A stretch of 64,000 nucleotides of DNA from Branchiostoma floridae (GCF_000003815.2 NC_049987.1:16758564-16822563), one strand, 5' to 3'. Counted from the first letter of the stretch, positions 45,301 to 57,337 are shown. The notes: generated by a model not told the origin, from the letters alone. Translations and numbers: made by a program.

Positions 45301-47722
45301 ACAGGCTACCGATGAGGAGTAAAAACTTTGTACTGAATCATTATCATTTTTTTATATCGTCCCAATAAATAAACACCCGTGTTAATTTTTTTAAATCAAT
45401 GTTACCAACATGGTGAAGAGCGGCCCATAACTGTGGCAGCATCTCTTCTCCCTAAGTCAGAAACATCAAGCTTAGGCAAGCTTGACTTCACTGACTCAAT
45501 AGGCGAAGCAGGGGTAACAAGGCTGCTCGGGAAATTATCTACCCAATTTTGGCCGGAATGGTTTGATCCTGAGTAAAAAGAAGAAGAATTCTTGATGATA
45601 GACGTAAAGTCTTACCAACAACTGTCAGGTTCACGTCAGAGGAAGCCTTTGATAGGACAGGCTGAAGTACTGTAACCTCACAGCGGTAGATTCCTTTGTC
45701 TTGCACAGAAACATCGCTGATGTTCAGGGAAAGACCGTCGGGTTGGATGGAGACCCTCCCCTCCAGTCCAAGTTCCTCCTGCCGCTCTTCTACATGTACT
45801 TCTTGGTCGTGTAGACTGGTAATGAAGGTTGACCCGGGAGAACTGTCATTGTTTAACTTATACCAGCTAACCTGGTAGAGCACGTTAGACGTGATGTTAT
45901 CGAAGCTGCAACGAAGGTCGATTGACTTGGTTCTAAAGCTTTCAAGCTCCCCGTCTGTATGAACCACAAGCGACAAACCTGAAAAACAAAACACTGTCTA
46001 AAGGAATCTGTTATCTTCAAAAATATCACATTTAGTGAAAATATCTATTTTCAATTATCCAATATGCAGAAAATCAAGCCATTTGCCAATACATTCAATG
46101 TGTTAGTCGTACCGGCCTTTTGTGGTTTACGTGCTATGAAATGTTGACCGTTGGTATTGTGACCACGCTTTTAGATACAGTATCATGATATTCAATAGCA
46201 ATGCGTCAAATGTTTTGCGTCTGTCGAATATCTTGCAAAACATGTTAACAATAATAACGTTACTACCCATTCCATTCTGCCCAAATGAGATCGAAGACGA
46301 ACTTCACTTTATTATGGAATGTTCTCAATATAATGACAAACGCACAGAGCTGTTCACATTACTTTCCGCTTGCTGTAAAGAATTTGCTTCTCTCTGTTCC
46401 ATAGATAAACTCAACTACATTCTGGGAGGCGATAATCCACAATGTGTACAAATAGGCAAATATATCCACGAATGTATATACCATAGATCCAATAGTGTAC
46501 TGAAATGACAAGCTGGACCCTATATGTTGATTTATTCATACCTATAGATATCCATATATGTGTGTTTAGTTGTACTGTAAGTAGTTTGTTATACATGTCG
46601 ACCTTACGAAAGTCGCTGTACTTTTGTCGTGTCTCAATAAAGATAAAACAATTATAATAATCGATCCACATTAGTAAAGATCAGGTACAAATACGTTTGA
46701 TTATCTTTGATATAATGATGCTGAAAGAATACCACTGTCATAAAATACATGGATATGTAGGATATTATGATAATTGCTTTTCTAAATTTATATCTCCCAC
46801 TATCCTAAACTAATGCAATTCATGGGGAATCGCCTTTACGGCATAACACGTCTGACACGTCAGGTCAGATCGTAGGCTGTGTATTTCAAGTCAAAGGCGT
46901 TTTCTATTGTACATACTTCCGCGGGGGAATATTCTAAGTAGTTCGTGCAATTGGGCATGGTCTGGGCGTCCAGACGACGTTTAAGACAGCTTATTGTTGC
47001 CTTACACAATATGATGTATAGTTGTTTCGACGCCTAGATCCCATTGCACAAACTAGTCTATATAACCACCGCTGAAGTACGTACAATAGAAAACGTCATT
47101 GACCTAATAAACTATGTGGCCTACGTGTGGTATGACCTAGCGTGCTAAGAAAGGGGGTTCCCCTTCGTAAGGGGAATTACGAGGTTAGTTCAGGTACAAG
47201 TTGTTGGGAATAAAGAAAAAACTATTAACAGGGTATCCAGCAAATTCACATACTCTGGGACATTGATAACCTATTCACATCATCATTATTCATTAAATGT
47301 ATTTGACATTGTACCTGCAGCTGGTCTTGACTATTGCGGGTTGCTTTAGGTGATTCTGTATATATATGAATATCGAAGGCGCAAACATATAACGGTATCT
47401 TCTACCTTCTCAGATTTCTTTGATATCTTAAGTTTGTCTATTAATAACAAACGCGCATTTCTTTCGATAAAAGACTATGGCTCGAAAACGGACGATTTAG
47501 GTCATTTGCTGTTGGCATACAAGCACAAGCAAATAAAAGGGTTCGAAAATGAAAGTGCTGCGTTTACTGGTACAAAACTACAGTGTACCAAAGCTTTATT
47601 CATTTTGTCTATAGTCCCTCTATATTAAATCAGTATGCGCACATTTGTACAGGTGAGACTTTACCTGACGCTTGCAGGACTCCAAAGTACAGATTGACGA
47701 GCAACAGCGTCAACAGCATCAT
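42361..47722 (-). CDS. Ig V-set receptor with three predicted membrane helices (copy A)
   Basis: Exons 47665-47722, 45616-45978, 44833-45159, 44446-44583, 44049-44159, 43059-43182 and 42361-42415; phases agree; 391 residues. Domains: signal peptide (MMLLTLLLVNLYFGVLQAS); V-set Ig domain with LRCSFDN, QVSWYKL and DKGIYRCEV supplying the disulfide cysteines and core tryptophan; a second Ig-like domain (about residues 140-245, with VTLTAIVSG and VMVTFVSYI) lacking the canonical cysteines; then three hydrophobic stretches on separate exons (AGCTIAGTVLAVALFFVHL, FNILIVTLFLGVGSGIPV, IGLAVVIVLARTHFVLIW) and a charged tail (RRMEVAEEKCKNPVET). Several N-X-S/T sites lie in the V domain. Most introns are phase 1, usual for Ig exons. 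An Ig ectodomain on a multi-pass base recalls CD47, but I do not claim homology. Likely a surface recognition receptor; ligand unknown. Confidence 0.88.
42554..42866. mobile_element. 313-bp MITE, TAAGGGCACAAYCCGCCGTA termini
   Basis: TAAGGGCACAATCCGCCG at the left is mirrored by CGGGTTGTGCCCTTA at the right; CGTACGTGC motifs recur in both orientations inside. It sits in the last intron of the copy A Ig receptor. The open frames on both strands here are products of the palindromic GC-rich sequence. Confidence 0.85.
46185..46660 (+). mobile_element. 3' end of a non-LTR retrotransposon (RT C-terminus)
   Basis: The open segment 46185-46508 reads PFCPNEIEDELHFIMECSQY, the Cys/His knuckle-like C-terminal pattern (CPxxxIEDExHFxxxCxxY) of CR1/jockey-type reverse transcriptase ORFs, then continues to IGKYIHECIYHR. 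A 3' UTR ending in CAATAAAGATAAAAC follows. It is 5' truncated and antisense in intron 1 of the copy A Ig receptor. Confidence 0.8.
46890..47103. mobile_element. 214-bp MITE, GTCAAWGRCGTTTTCTATTG termini
   Basis: The right end reversed reads GTCAATGACGTTTTCTATTG, matching the left GTCAAAGGCGTTTTCTATTG; the inner halves also pair (GTGCAATTGGG, GGCAACAATAAGCTG). A degraded relative lies at 50545-50690 near the plus-strand paralogue. Confidence 0.8.
47350..47628 (+). repeat. Intron-1 block shared by the two Ig paralogues (copy A side)
   Basis: It matches 50064-50291 on the other strand, sharing KDYGSK/KEYGSK, FENESAAF/FENESTAF and QCTKA/KCTKA when read antisense to the genes. It is part of the inverted duplication that made the gene pair. 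Confidence 0.75.
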
Positions 47723-49958
47723 CTCGTAGGATCTTTCTGAATGTGCTCAGTGTCGTAATTAATGACTTGTTATTGGCGACATTAGCCGCATGCGTAGTAC
47801 GGGCCGGGTCGTTTTTTGGTTAATATTTAACATACACGTACCTGCCTACATGGTGTTGGGAGTGATACAGAGTAGCTTGGTTATGCTGAAAACTGAGAGA
47901 CCGCCATCAAAATGTTGGTCCTTTTCTTTCCTGGCGTCACTCGGGAAAACTGCATGGTATACCGACTAAGAAAGCCCAATAAGGGCATAGTTTCAACAAA
48001 CTGATCATAGTATACGAATATCAATTTAAGGTCTTAGACTTCAAAACGGGCCCCTTGCAAGTTCTGTGCCCTGTCAAAAAATAATGTCAAGTACAACTTG
48101 TCATGTACGAATTTATTTAGTCTGTTTAACGCAAACTCAGCTGTAACTGGGCACTCCCGCAGATGGCAGCCCGCTAACCGTTGGCCCACTCGATATAGGC
48201 GCGACTTAATCAGGCTACGATGTCATATGTTTGTATCGGGTACTGCACCATCTTGAGTGTTACACGAAAATAAGTTGAAAGGCTGTGACATTATTGACGT
48301 TGGAAAAATATATTGATTGATATGAATTATGCAGTAGTATTAGTATAATGCAGCTTGGTAAACGTGGATGCGCCCGTCAAAACCCCTCTATCTTTTGTTC
48401 TTTTTGGTGACGCCCCAGGGGCGAGCCTAATAGTATAGTTGCGACCATTTGACAAGAATTCCCAAAATCTCGTAAATTAGTCCTCAGGCATGTGCAGTTG
48501 CATCATCCATTTACAGGGGAATAACTCGGGAATGGGTTGACGGATCTTCATGATACTGGGAATGCAGATAGCTTCTGAGATAGCTTCTTACATGATCAAA
48601 TGCTAATCATGCAAATCAGGGGCTAATTTGCATAATTATTGAGGACAGTTTATAAATACACTGCATATCATGTTAGAATGCTCAATAATATGTCATATGT
48701 AACTCAAAAAGGGAGAAATATTAGGCTTACTGTTAAGGATATATGTGATTGGCAAAAATTCCTGAAATTCCACAGCAATTCGACCGCGCGTGCACAATTG
48801 CACTATCAATTTGAAAGGGAATAACTCGGGAAGGGGTTGACGGATCATCGTGATTTTTTGGTATGTAGATAACTTCGGAGATGTCTTTCATATACAAGGG
48901 CTATTAATGCAAACCATCGGCTACTTGGCATAATTAATGAGCACAGTTTATTGAGCCACAGTATTTCATTACTACTAGGGCGCTTAATATGCTTAAACAT
49001 GACATATGTAACTAGAAAAGAGAAATATCGATAGATATCAATGTATATCAATTGTTACCCAATTTACATAATTCATGCGAAATTGTTATTATAGTGTTAA
49101 ATGACGAAAATTCCATTCTTGCGACATTTGGTAGCAACGTTGAGTTGAACATGCGGACATTTGTCATGCAAATTAGGGCCTCATTAACATAATTTATGAG
49201 AAAATGCTACCATAGCTTTCTTTGCTAAAATTTTAAACACACTGTTATTTAGGTAGAGGAGATAAACTGATATCTTTTATGCAAATGAGGACCTCATTCG
49301 TATAATCAACGAGGAACATTTATAATATAGGTCAGTCGTCACAAGAGGTCGCTTTTGCCCTACAAACATCCATTGGGTAAAACAATCTTCATACATACAG
49401 CCAGGAGAAAGGATAGAATACAAATACATCACACATATACTACAACAATCATTGATACTTATAAACAATAAAACCGTCGCCATGGCAATAATTTTTATTG
49501 CCACACTTATTGAAATTTTACCGTGTCCGCCAAGGTACTTCTTTCTACTGAGATCTTGTGTAACAATATGCTATACATTCATGTACCTAATAGCCGTACA
49601 TCCATAGCAACGTGCCATGACAGAAGTATTCATGTTTAAGCAAGGATTGAAGAATCAACCCTGTAAAGAGAATAGAAATACAGAAAAGTATGGAACACAT
49701 CTTCTTTCAGAATTTTCTTTCTGTGACATTACAAATGCAGCAATTAGACCAATGGGAACCTTGGGTAAAGCGAGACGGAGTAGTATATGGGAAATGCTGA
49801 CCTGGGTTATGGGGGAAATGGAGCCTTGACCTGATTGGTCGACGTCATATAGATACATGATAATAGATAATGACCCCTGTACCGCGCATGCGGTGATGTC
49901 AATATCAAGTCATTATCGACATTGACCACACCCAGACTGCCACTGCGAGAGAGACAAG
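47723..49958. other. Head-to-head spacer between the two Ig receptors
   Basis: A 2.2-kb spacer that must hold both promoters. Its middle (48440-49300) is a dispersed repeat with two units about 300 bp apart, each with GGGAATAACTCGGGAA and GGGTTGACGGATC. No symmetrical promoter motif stood out. Confidence 0.6.
48440..49300. repeat. Dispersed repeat, about 300-bp tandem units
   Basis: GGGAATAACTCGGGAATGGG and its variant recur at about 48519 and 48818, followed by TTGACGGATC and ATTTGCATAATT-rich text. The AT-rich motif resembles that of the 40390-41590 repeat. Confidence 0.75.
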
Positions 49959-52900
49959 ATGTTGTTCCTCGCCGTTCTATGCTGCCTTGGAATCCTGCAA
50001 ACTTCAGGTAAGGATCAATAGTCTTGCCTGTACAAATATGCACATACCAAATCAACTTACATACTATAGTAACATAATGATTATAGCTTTGGTACATTTT
50101 AGTTCTGTAGCAGGAAACGCTGTACTTTCGTTTTCAAACCTTTGTTTGAATGTTTGCACACTAACCAGTGTTGTCTTCGAACCATACTCTTTTATCAAAA
50201 GAAATACGTTTGTTATAGGCAAACTAAAGACAACGGAGGTGTCTGAGAAGCTATAAGATATGCTTCTGTGATACTTAATATATGGACTCACCTAAATCGG
50301 TCCACAGTATAGTCAAGACCAGGTACTAGGTACCATGTCAAATACGCTTGATGTGAAAAGAATATCAATGTCCTAGATTATGTTAATTTGTTGAACATCC
50401 TGTTATACATGAACTGTGTTCTTATCCCTGGAATTCTTCTTTTTCCAAAAAAAAAATGTACATGATTTAACTACGCATGCGTGCTTCCTATTACGAAGGG
50501 AAATCCCCTCCACCAATACGGTACCACACCCAAGCCACGTCATTGTGTCAATGGCGTTTTCTATTGTAACATTAGGTACTCCCGTGGGGAAATATAGTTC
50601 GTACATAGGGATATGGTCGTCAAAACAACTAGACAGCTTATTGCACCAGGCAACAATGAGCTGTCAGTTTGACGCCCAGAGTTAAATTAGTGAAGAATAG
50701 TGGTCATGTAGGAAAGCAATCATGATATCCGTGAATGGTTTCTTCAGGTTGGTACGCATTGAATGAAATTACTCTTTCTATACAACTTTTGTTTTATTTA
50801 CAACCTACGTTTTGGTGACCGTCTTTCGCCTTCTTCAGAGCAATTCTGACTGGTTCACATTGAACTACAGGACAGGTGTCGCTGCTCACAGTTCAGATGC
50901 GGTCACAAACGTATTTAAAAAGTACAGACTGCTTGATTTGACATACGGTCACCGAAACGTTGGTTGTGAATAAAACAATGGTTGTGTAAAAAAAGTCTCT
51001 TTATTCAAAAATCACGATATCCTATAAATCCATGTGGCCATATACTCTAGGACATTGATATTGTATTCAAATCGCTATTAATTAAACGTATTTGTACCTG
51101 GTCTTGACTATTGTGAAGCCATGTTTTTTATCCTCTTGTTGTAACGTTAATCCCATTTAATTACTAAAATTTATAAAAGAAAACCCAGTATGTATTGACT
51201 ATACATACAATTTTCGTGTTGAACGCATACATGCAATGTTTTCTTGGTGGTATATGGATAATTACGTCATTATTGTTTCATTATTTTACCTGATACAGAT
51301 GCCAAACAATTGACGCATTGTCATAAGATATAATAATGTTGCATTTGATGGTGTGGTCACTATACCAATTGTCCCACTGAATTGCCTGTGGTCGAATCTA
51401 TGGTCATAGACAATTCAGCACATAATCAAGGTACAATTAACAAATTGAATGTCTAAGCCACAAATAATTTCTCTTCTGCATATTGGAAATCTATATTTTT
51501 TTGGTATTTTCGAAGAACTTTTCTCAAAGACTACAGATTCTTTAAACAGTATTTTTTTTCAGGTTTGCCACTTGTGGTTCACACAGACAGGGAGCTTGAA
51601 GTCTTTCGAACCAACTCATTGGAGCTTCGTTGCAGTTATGACAGCACCACGTCTGACGCTCCCTACCAGGTCAGCTGGTACAGGCTAAACGATGACGGTT
51701 CTCCTGGCTCAGCGTTCCTCTCCAGTCTCCATGGCAAAGACGTACATGTTGAAGACCGACAGGCAGAACTTGGACTGAAAGGGAGGGTCTCCATCCAACC
51801 CGACGGTCTCTCCTTGAACATCACTGATACTTTTCTGCATGACGAAGGAATCTACCGCTGCGAGGTTACAATACTTCATCCTTTCCTGGAAACGAATTCC
51901 TCTGATGTACAACTGTCAGTTGTTGGTAAGATACAATCCGACTGTATGTATATACGTAAGCATCATGACAACGTTCATTTTCTTGTCCATTTTCTAATCC
52001 ATTATGATTATTATTATAATGCCACAAGCCAAGTTAATTTGATGCATTTGTGTCTCACACTCACACTCACACTTTGGCATGTCTATATCATTGTCGATCT
52101 CTGAATAAAACAACATAATTGGCTATATTGAAAAGCGTCTAAAAGCTTATTCTGCATTGCATTCATAATTTCAGACTACCAAATCCGGGGTTACACCGAG
52201 GGCGTCGTGTTCTCAATGGGCATACCAGTTACGCTCACGGCTATAGTCTCCGGCAGCCACCTCCCAAGTCAAAACTCCTGGACAGTCAACGGAAACCGGC
52301 CACCTCCCAATTCCGTGTCAGAGGTTACATTGAAGGGCCTGGATGGGCTTTGGACCGTCACCAGTACCCTCACATTTCAGGGTGACACCACTGTGACTGT
52401 TGTGTTCAAGTCATACATCCCGTTGCCGCGAACAAGCTCGAGAACACAGCAACCCCGGTGGTCCGAGGACTCTCGAACCGCCCTGGTCCAAATGGCAATT
52501 TTCTTTGGGGGTAAGTTATTTCAACTTTGCAATGACGATTGATATCAAACTGTCACGGACTATTATGCTTTGGAATTCACTGCCAGCCTCAGAGTTCCCA
52601 GCGAAGACCTAACGTGAACTCTTTCAAGGTCGCTTTTAACAAAGTTCTCTTAAACTCTTCCTAGTGGTAGTTTCATCATTATATCCATGTATAAATGTAT
52701 ACTTGGGTTGATGGTATTGCTAAGGATCACAATAATGTAATGTTCGAGGCTTCGGTTGTAATGTGACATACCGTTTTTCTTTACGTTGTAATATATCATC
52801 ATGATTGCTATTATTTGTATGGGACGCATATCATCTGTAATGATGCAGATACATGTATACAGGCTAAAAACTTGATTGAAAAACTTTTAATGAGTCCCAA

Positions 52901-54217
52901 AGCTTTAATTAGCAAAATTAGCAAAACATCCACGACCTCACAATTCCCCCGAACAATTGTAGTCTCAACTTGTAGCAATGAAAAGTAATAATGACCCAGT
53001 GTGCATACTTCATGTTTGACGATGTTAAAATCAATCTAAGGGACATACAGAAATTCACAAATATAAAGTTTCCATCTCAAAAGTTTTACTACTGACATGT
53101 TATCGACATTCATCATTAGATACACGATCCCCATTCGCCGTGTTTGCTGCTGCTGAGGCTGGGTGTACCATCGCTGCATCCGCCCTGGCTCTGATTCTTT
53201 TCTCTCTCCACATGCATGTCGGTAAGACAAATAAATACACATCATCTTTTATGTGAGAACCAGTATCAAAAGACTGATACAAAATTAAAAGGACCAACAT
53301 CATAACATGGGCCTCTGTAGTTACTTACATGTTAACATCATATATGGTCTTTTATTCATGGTGAATCCTAATCAAAATCGATGATCATAATAATCAACCA
53401 ATATTTTTGTTTTCTTTATAAATATGTACCATGGTGCTTTTAATTTCTATTGGTAGGCCACAGTTTGTCTAGATAATCACGACAGACATCCAGATCAGCC
53501 TGTCTGATGTACATGGTGTGTTTTTGTCTTCCCAAACAGAATTCAAGAAGTCTAGATATGCTCGATGGTTGTAGTTGTACGCCGTTTTTTACACACTGTT
53601 CCTGACTCTGTTTCTTGGAGTTGTCATTGGCATCCCTGTCCACTTCTTTGCAGTTCAGAAAGGTAGGAATACAATTATACCCATTGAATCCAGTATTCAT
53701 TGATATATGATGCTAATATCCTGTTTTTGAGGAGCAGTTTCTAAAACGAACTCATAACCGAGAACACAGACGTCATGTCTACGTAGATTGTACAAAATCG
53801 TTTGTGTTATGATGATCAAAGAACAAAATGTGCCCTTATCTGGTGTTTTACTGATGATTTAGCTTCTAAAGAAAGCTGTTTTCACTTTTAAATCTAAGAT
53901 TTACCAAGTAATAGACAAAGTGGTTTCAAAGTGATGGCCCATGCTCAGATATACTACCGGTAGCCTGTTTTTAAATTATCCCTCCTTTCGATACTCTTCT
54001 ACTCATATGTTATGTTTGGAATGTTCTCAGTATGCATAATTTAATCGCTGCATTTTTTACAGAGAGGATGGATGCAGGCATCGTTGTGTTGATTGTGCTT
54101 TCAGCTGTCTCACCGTTTGTCCTCTTCGGAGTGACTCTCGGGATCGCCATGTGTCGTATGCGTGCCGAGCTCGAGAACGCCGAGCTCGAGAACGCGGTGC
54201 CATGGTACACAAATTGA
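49959..54217 (+). CDS. Ig V-set receptor, three-helix paralogue (copy B) with in-frame TAG
   Basis: Exons 49959-50007, 51563-51925, 52175-52510, 53120-53221, 53540-53662, 54063-54217, in the same phases as copy A. Domains match: signal peptide (MLFLAVLCCLGILQTS), V-set domain (LRCSYDS, QVSWYRL, DEGIYRCEV), cysteine-less Ig-like domain (VTLTAIVSG, VTVVFKSYI), first helix (AGCTIAASALALILFSLHM). Exon 5 then carries TAG at 53572-53574, twelve codons in, which would end the protein at 294 residues as a single-pass receptor with a short basic tail. The rest of exon 5 (LFLTLFLGVVIGIPVHFF) and exon 6 (VVLIVLSAVSPFVLFGVTLG, then duplicated ELENA) stay open to TGA at 54217, for 375 codons if read through. 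It could be a truncated receptor, a recent null allele, a sequencing error or readthrough. Confidence 0.85.
50064..50291 (-). repeat. Intron-1 block shared by the two Ig paralogues (copy B side)
   Basis: Counterpart of 47350-47628 in mirrored position and orientation relative to its gene. The identity is visible by eye while much of the rest of intron 1 differs. Confidence 0.75.
50545..50690. mobile_element. Degraded relative of the 46890-47103 MITE
   Basis: Contains GTCAATGGCGTTTTCTATTG, CTCCCGTGGGGAAATA and GACAGCTTATTG with GGCAACAATGAGCTG, which match the copy at 46890-47103. Intron 1 of copy B. Confidence 0.65.
50790..51000. repeat. Element with CGAAACGT-type inverted ends
   Basis: CCTACGTTTTGGTGACCGTC at the left and GGTCACCGAAACGTTGG at the right are imperfect inverted copies; on the minus strand the left end reads CTGAAGAAGGCGAAAGACGG. 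A related segment is at 3440-3500. Confidence 0.5.
52540..52870 (+). mobile_element. Degraded 3' end of a non-LTR retrotransposon
   Basis: Reads SRTIMLWNSLPASEFPAKT, the RTxxLWNSLP signature near the C-terminus of many LINE reverse transcriptases, then stops and degrades into AT-rich 3' sequence. It lies in intron 3 of the copy B Ig receptor. Confidence 0.65.
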
Positions 54218-54854
54218 TGCTGATTTGCAGAATTACCCTCGAACTGAATATCAAGCAGCACTTGAACTGTGTACATACCAAAAGCATGACGATGCGCCAA
54301 CCCCTCTTAGGTTATTTCTCTTTCAAAGTCTGCAACTATCAAACCTTATCATATACTGTCCATCCACAAAAACATTATTACATACATACACACACACATA
54401 CATCCACACAAACAAGGCAATTCCCCCCGTGAAGACGTTTGAGGAGTGTTCTAACGTGTTTTAAGCAATATCAATATGCATGTAGTTGAATTCAAATACT
54501 AATGTGTTGCATTATTCAAATTGAGCATGTAGTTAGTGTGAGATGATATTAGAAATGTTCTAGTTTTCTTTGGACATCTGCAGTGTAAAACTTGTTCTGA
54601 TCTTTATGTATACGAACAAACTTTTAAAGTTCCATATGCAAAAAAGCTCCATTCATTCCCAACTATTTTCAGCTATTCTCAAATAAGTTGTGCAATTTCA
54701 ACGTTTTGTGTACATCATATTGCATGGAGCATATATATATGGGTGGTTTTATGAGTAGTGTATATTACATCACAGCATGTTTGTAAATGCATTGTGGGTT
54801 TCTATGCTGAATGGAATTTCAAAAGCTTGCGGTGTGTAATTTGTTTGACGTATT

Positions 54855-54860
54855 AATAAA
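54855..54860 (+). terminator. Candidate polyadenylation signal, copy B Ig receptor
   Basis: AATAAA 640 nt after the TGA of the plus-strand Ig receptor, with a GT-rich stretch shortly downstream. Confidence 0.5.
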
Positions 54861-55390
54861 AGATGTAAAAATATCAGTCATGTGAGTATGGGCTTTGTGT
54901 AGTATGCATTTACAATGTATTAAGGATTCTCGGATTCTCTTTTTTAAAATGCGTATCAGCATAAAAAAAGTCTAATTGATGTATAATCTAGATCTAAGCA
55001 TTGTTCAAGAACATGTTCCGTTCAATTTTCATGAATTTTACATTCTCCTTTCTACTCTACGAGTGCTTAGTGTGATATTCACCAGGATGTCATCCTGTAC
55101 CGAGTTTGAAATTGTAGTTTGCGAGGATTTGGAGTTCCTAACAGGGTCATTTTGGTGGTAGCATTAAAGTGCAAGTCTTTGTTGGTGAATTTACCAATCG
55201 AGACAATGTTACTTGGTGAGAAAGATTAGTGGGAACTGAAATCATGTGGATCTTACTTGGACCAATTGGTCAACATTTTCTCTATAGTGGCCACCTGTCT
55301 ACAGTGGCCATATTTCTCCAGTGCCTTGAGTGGCCGCTATAGACAGGTTTGACTGTACCTTACTTGCAGATTTATTGCACCACATCTTGC

Positions 55391-55788
55391 TTAGGCCTAG
55401 GAAAAAAAATGTTGTGTTTCCTGTTTCAGTCCTGAAAAAAAATAGGGTCGGTAGGTAGGGATTATCTTCTTTTTTTTCTTGTAATTTTTTTTAGGCTGGC
55501 CAAAACTCTAGTGATACATATTACAATACAGTCGAACAAAGTAAACTGAAATGCATGAGGACACTTCTCTTTTAATGTCAAACTTTAATTTTGTGCACAA
55601 TAGGTACATTTATCCTTCATTAGATAGGACAAGCAGTGTTTTTGCTTCAATAGGAAGCAGGCTGAATAAAAATTCTAACTGGAAACTGTGACTCCTCTGC
55701 CCACCCCAAAAAAAAAGTCTAGGGTCGGCAGGTTTTTCTAGGGTAGGTAGGGAAACAGGAAACACAACATTTTTTTCCTAGGCCTTAT
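55391..55788. mobile_element. 398-bp MITE, TAGGCCTAGGAAAAAAA termini
   Basis: TAGGCCTAGGAAAAAAAATG with GTTGTGTTTCCTG at the left is mirrored by CAGGAAACACAACATTTTTT with TCCTAGGCCTTA at the right; AGGGTCGG and TAGGTAGGG motifs sit inside each arm. No ORF. Confidence 0.85.
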
Positions 55789-57337
55789 CACCTACATGAT
55801 ATCAACCCTATATATGTAACCATACACACAGCAAGAGGACAAAGAAACCGTTGTTCTGCAGAATTAGGTGAACTTTATTTTTCAGGACCACAAGAATCCG
55901 AGGCTTTGGCTTTAACGTGTGTACACCTGGAACTCATAAAGACGTCAGCCTCCAAGAAAACTGCAACCAAAATTTATAGACACATCTCTGAGCGACTTGT
56001 TGTCAAGATTTGGGTCTTCCCAGTAGAAAACATATAAATGCACCAACGTAACATGTCTGTTTAAGCATTTGGGTAGGTTCTAACAAGATCTTTTACATAT
56101 CAGAGTTGCTTTTTACCCCACCTGAAGCGAAAGGGGTCAGCAATCAACTCACAGAGGTGATTGAGATCAAATTTGTCCAGAATATACACTGAAAACAGAT
56201 AGAAAGGTTGGCAAAATTGTACATACATTACATACATTATGACCTTGTTCAAAACCATTGTTTAATGTACCACCCCCCTCCCACAGCAATCAGTTATATC
56301 TGTAATGCTTTTCTTTGAGTCAAAATCTCTTTGTCTTTTGTAAGGTTAAAAACGAAACATGTTGAAGAAAGATACCATACATTCACATACAGAGAGGATA
56401 TTTTCAGGGTTTAACATTTTTAGCCAGAATGGTCATAACTGAACATTTTCTACAGTTGTCAAGTTGTGAAAAGCTGCCAATTTTTAAAGGATGGACACAT
56501 TGAATTCATTTTGAAGCAATTGAGTCCAATTTTTGTTCTGTTTTGGTCCGCTATTCTTAATACCTGTGAAAGAAAATGTACCCTGTAAGATGAGACCTGT
56601 TGTTTGATACAGTCTAGTACTACCTCCAATAAAAATTATCTCTGTAGCAATGAGACTTGCAGTATTGTACCACTCAATAAAAAGTGTTGCATTTTTCTAT
56701 TCGTCAAGAACATATTCTTATGGAAACGGGAAGTTTTGCCATTTCGCTGGTCAAACGAAACATCTGGAAAGCTATTTTTATGACATTCTTCCATTTGTAA
56801 AGTACATATTCTTATGACTTATAACAGAAATATGAGTGATCTCCATTGGGACATATAGGTTTTCTTTTTACGATGCCTTTCGATTTGGATACCAATGGCC
56901 TTGGTTACCAATTTTCCTGGACTTTCGGTGAAAAGATTGTTTCCAATTGTTTAAAAATTGTTGCAGTGCCGAGGATGCTTGATGATGAACAAGATCACAG
57001 GAAACATCAGCAGGAAAACGATCATTACCAAATTTACAGTAGTGCACAGAGTTACCATAGCATTCACAGAAAGAATCAAAGAGACTTTTTTCTTTGATAA
57101 ACAGGGTCCTTTTTACAACTATAAAGTGTACCTGCTACTCTTATTACGACAGCTTGCAGCACAGAAATACTTTTTTTATCTCTCTCAGGTTTTGTGTCCA
57201 GCTACCAACATAATATAGGTGAATAGATAGTATCAACAGGCACAAACAATCTCGTACGCAGGACAGAGAGCACCTGGACAACATTGAAGCTTCGGACAAA
57301 TATTTGGAACGACTCTGCGCCACTAGCGCAGTCCAAC

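Larger units (their letters stand above)
54218..57337. other. Convergent region between copy B Ig receptor and WTAP
   Basis: Contains the 3' UTR of the Ig receptor, a solo CAGTCAAACCTG-type end near 55340, a MITE at 55391-55788 and the presumed WTAP 3' UTR. A minus-strand AATAAA at 55874-55879 is one candidate end for WTAP. No gene was found. Confidence 0.55.

Noticed and set aside
53572-53580. Rescue of the copy B stop by using the AG of the TAG as a splice acceptor
   Set aside because: Joining exon 4 (phase 1) to this acceptor shifts the frame and destroys the helix 2 sequence.
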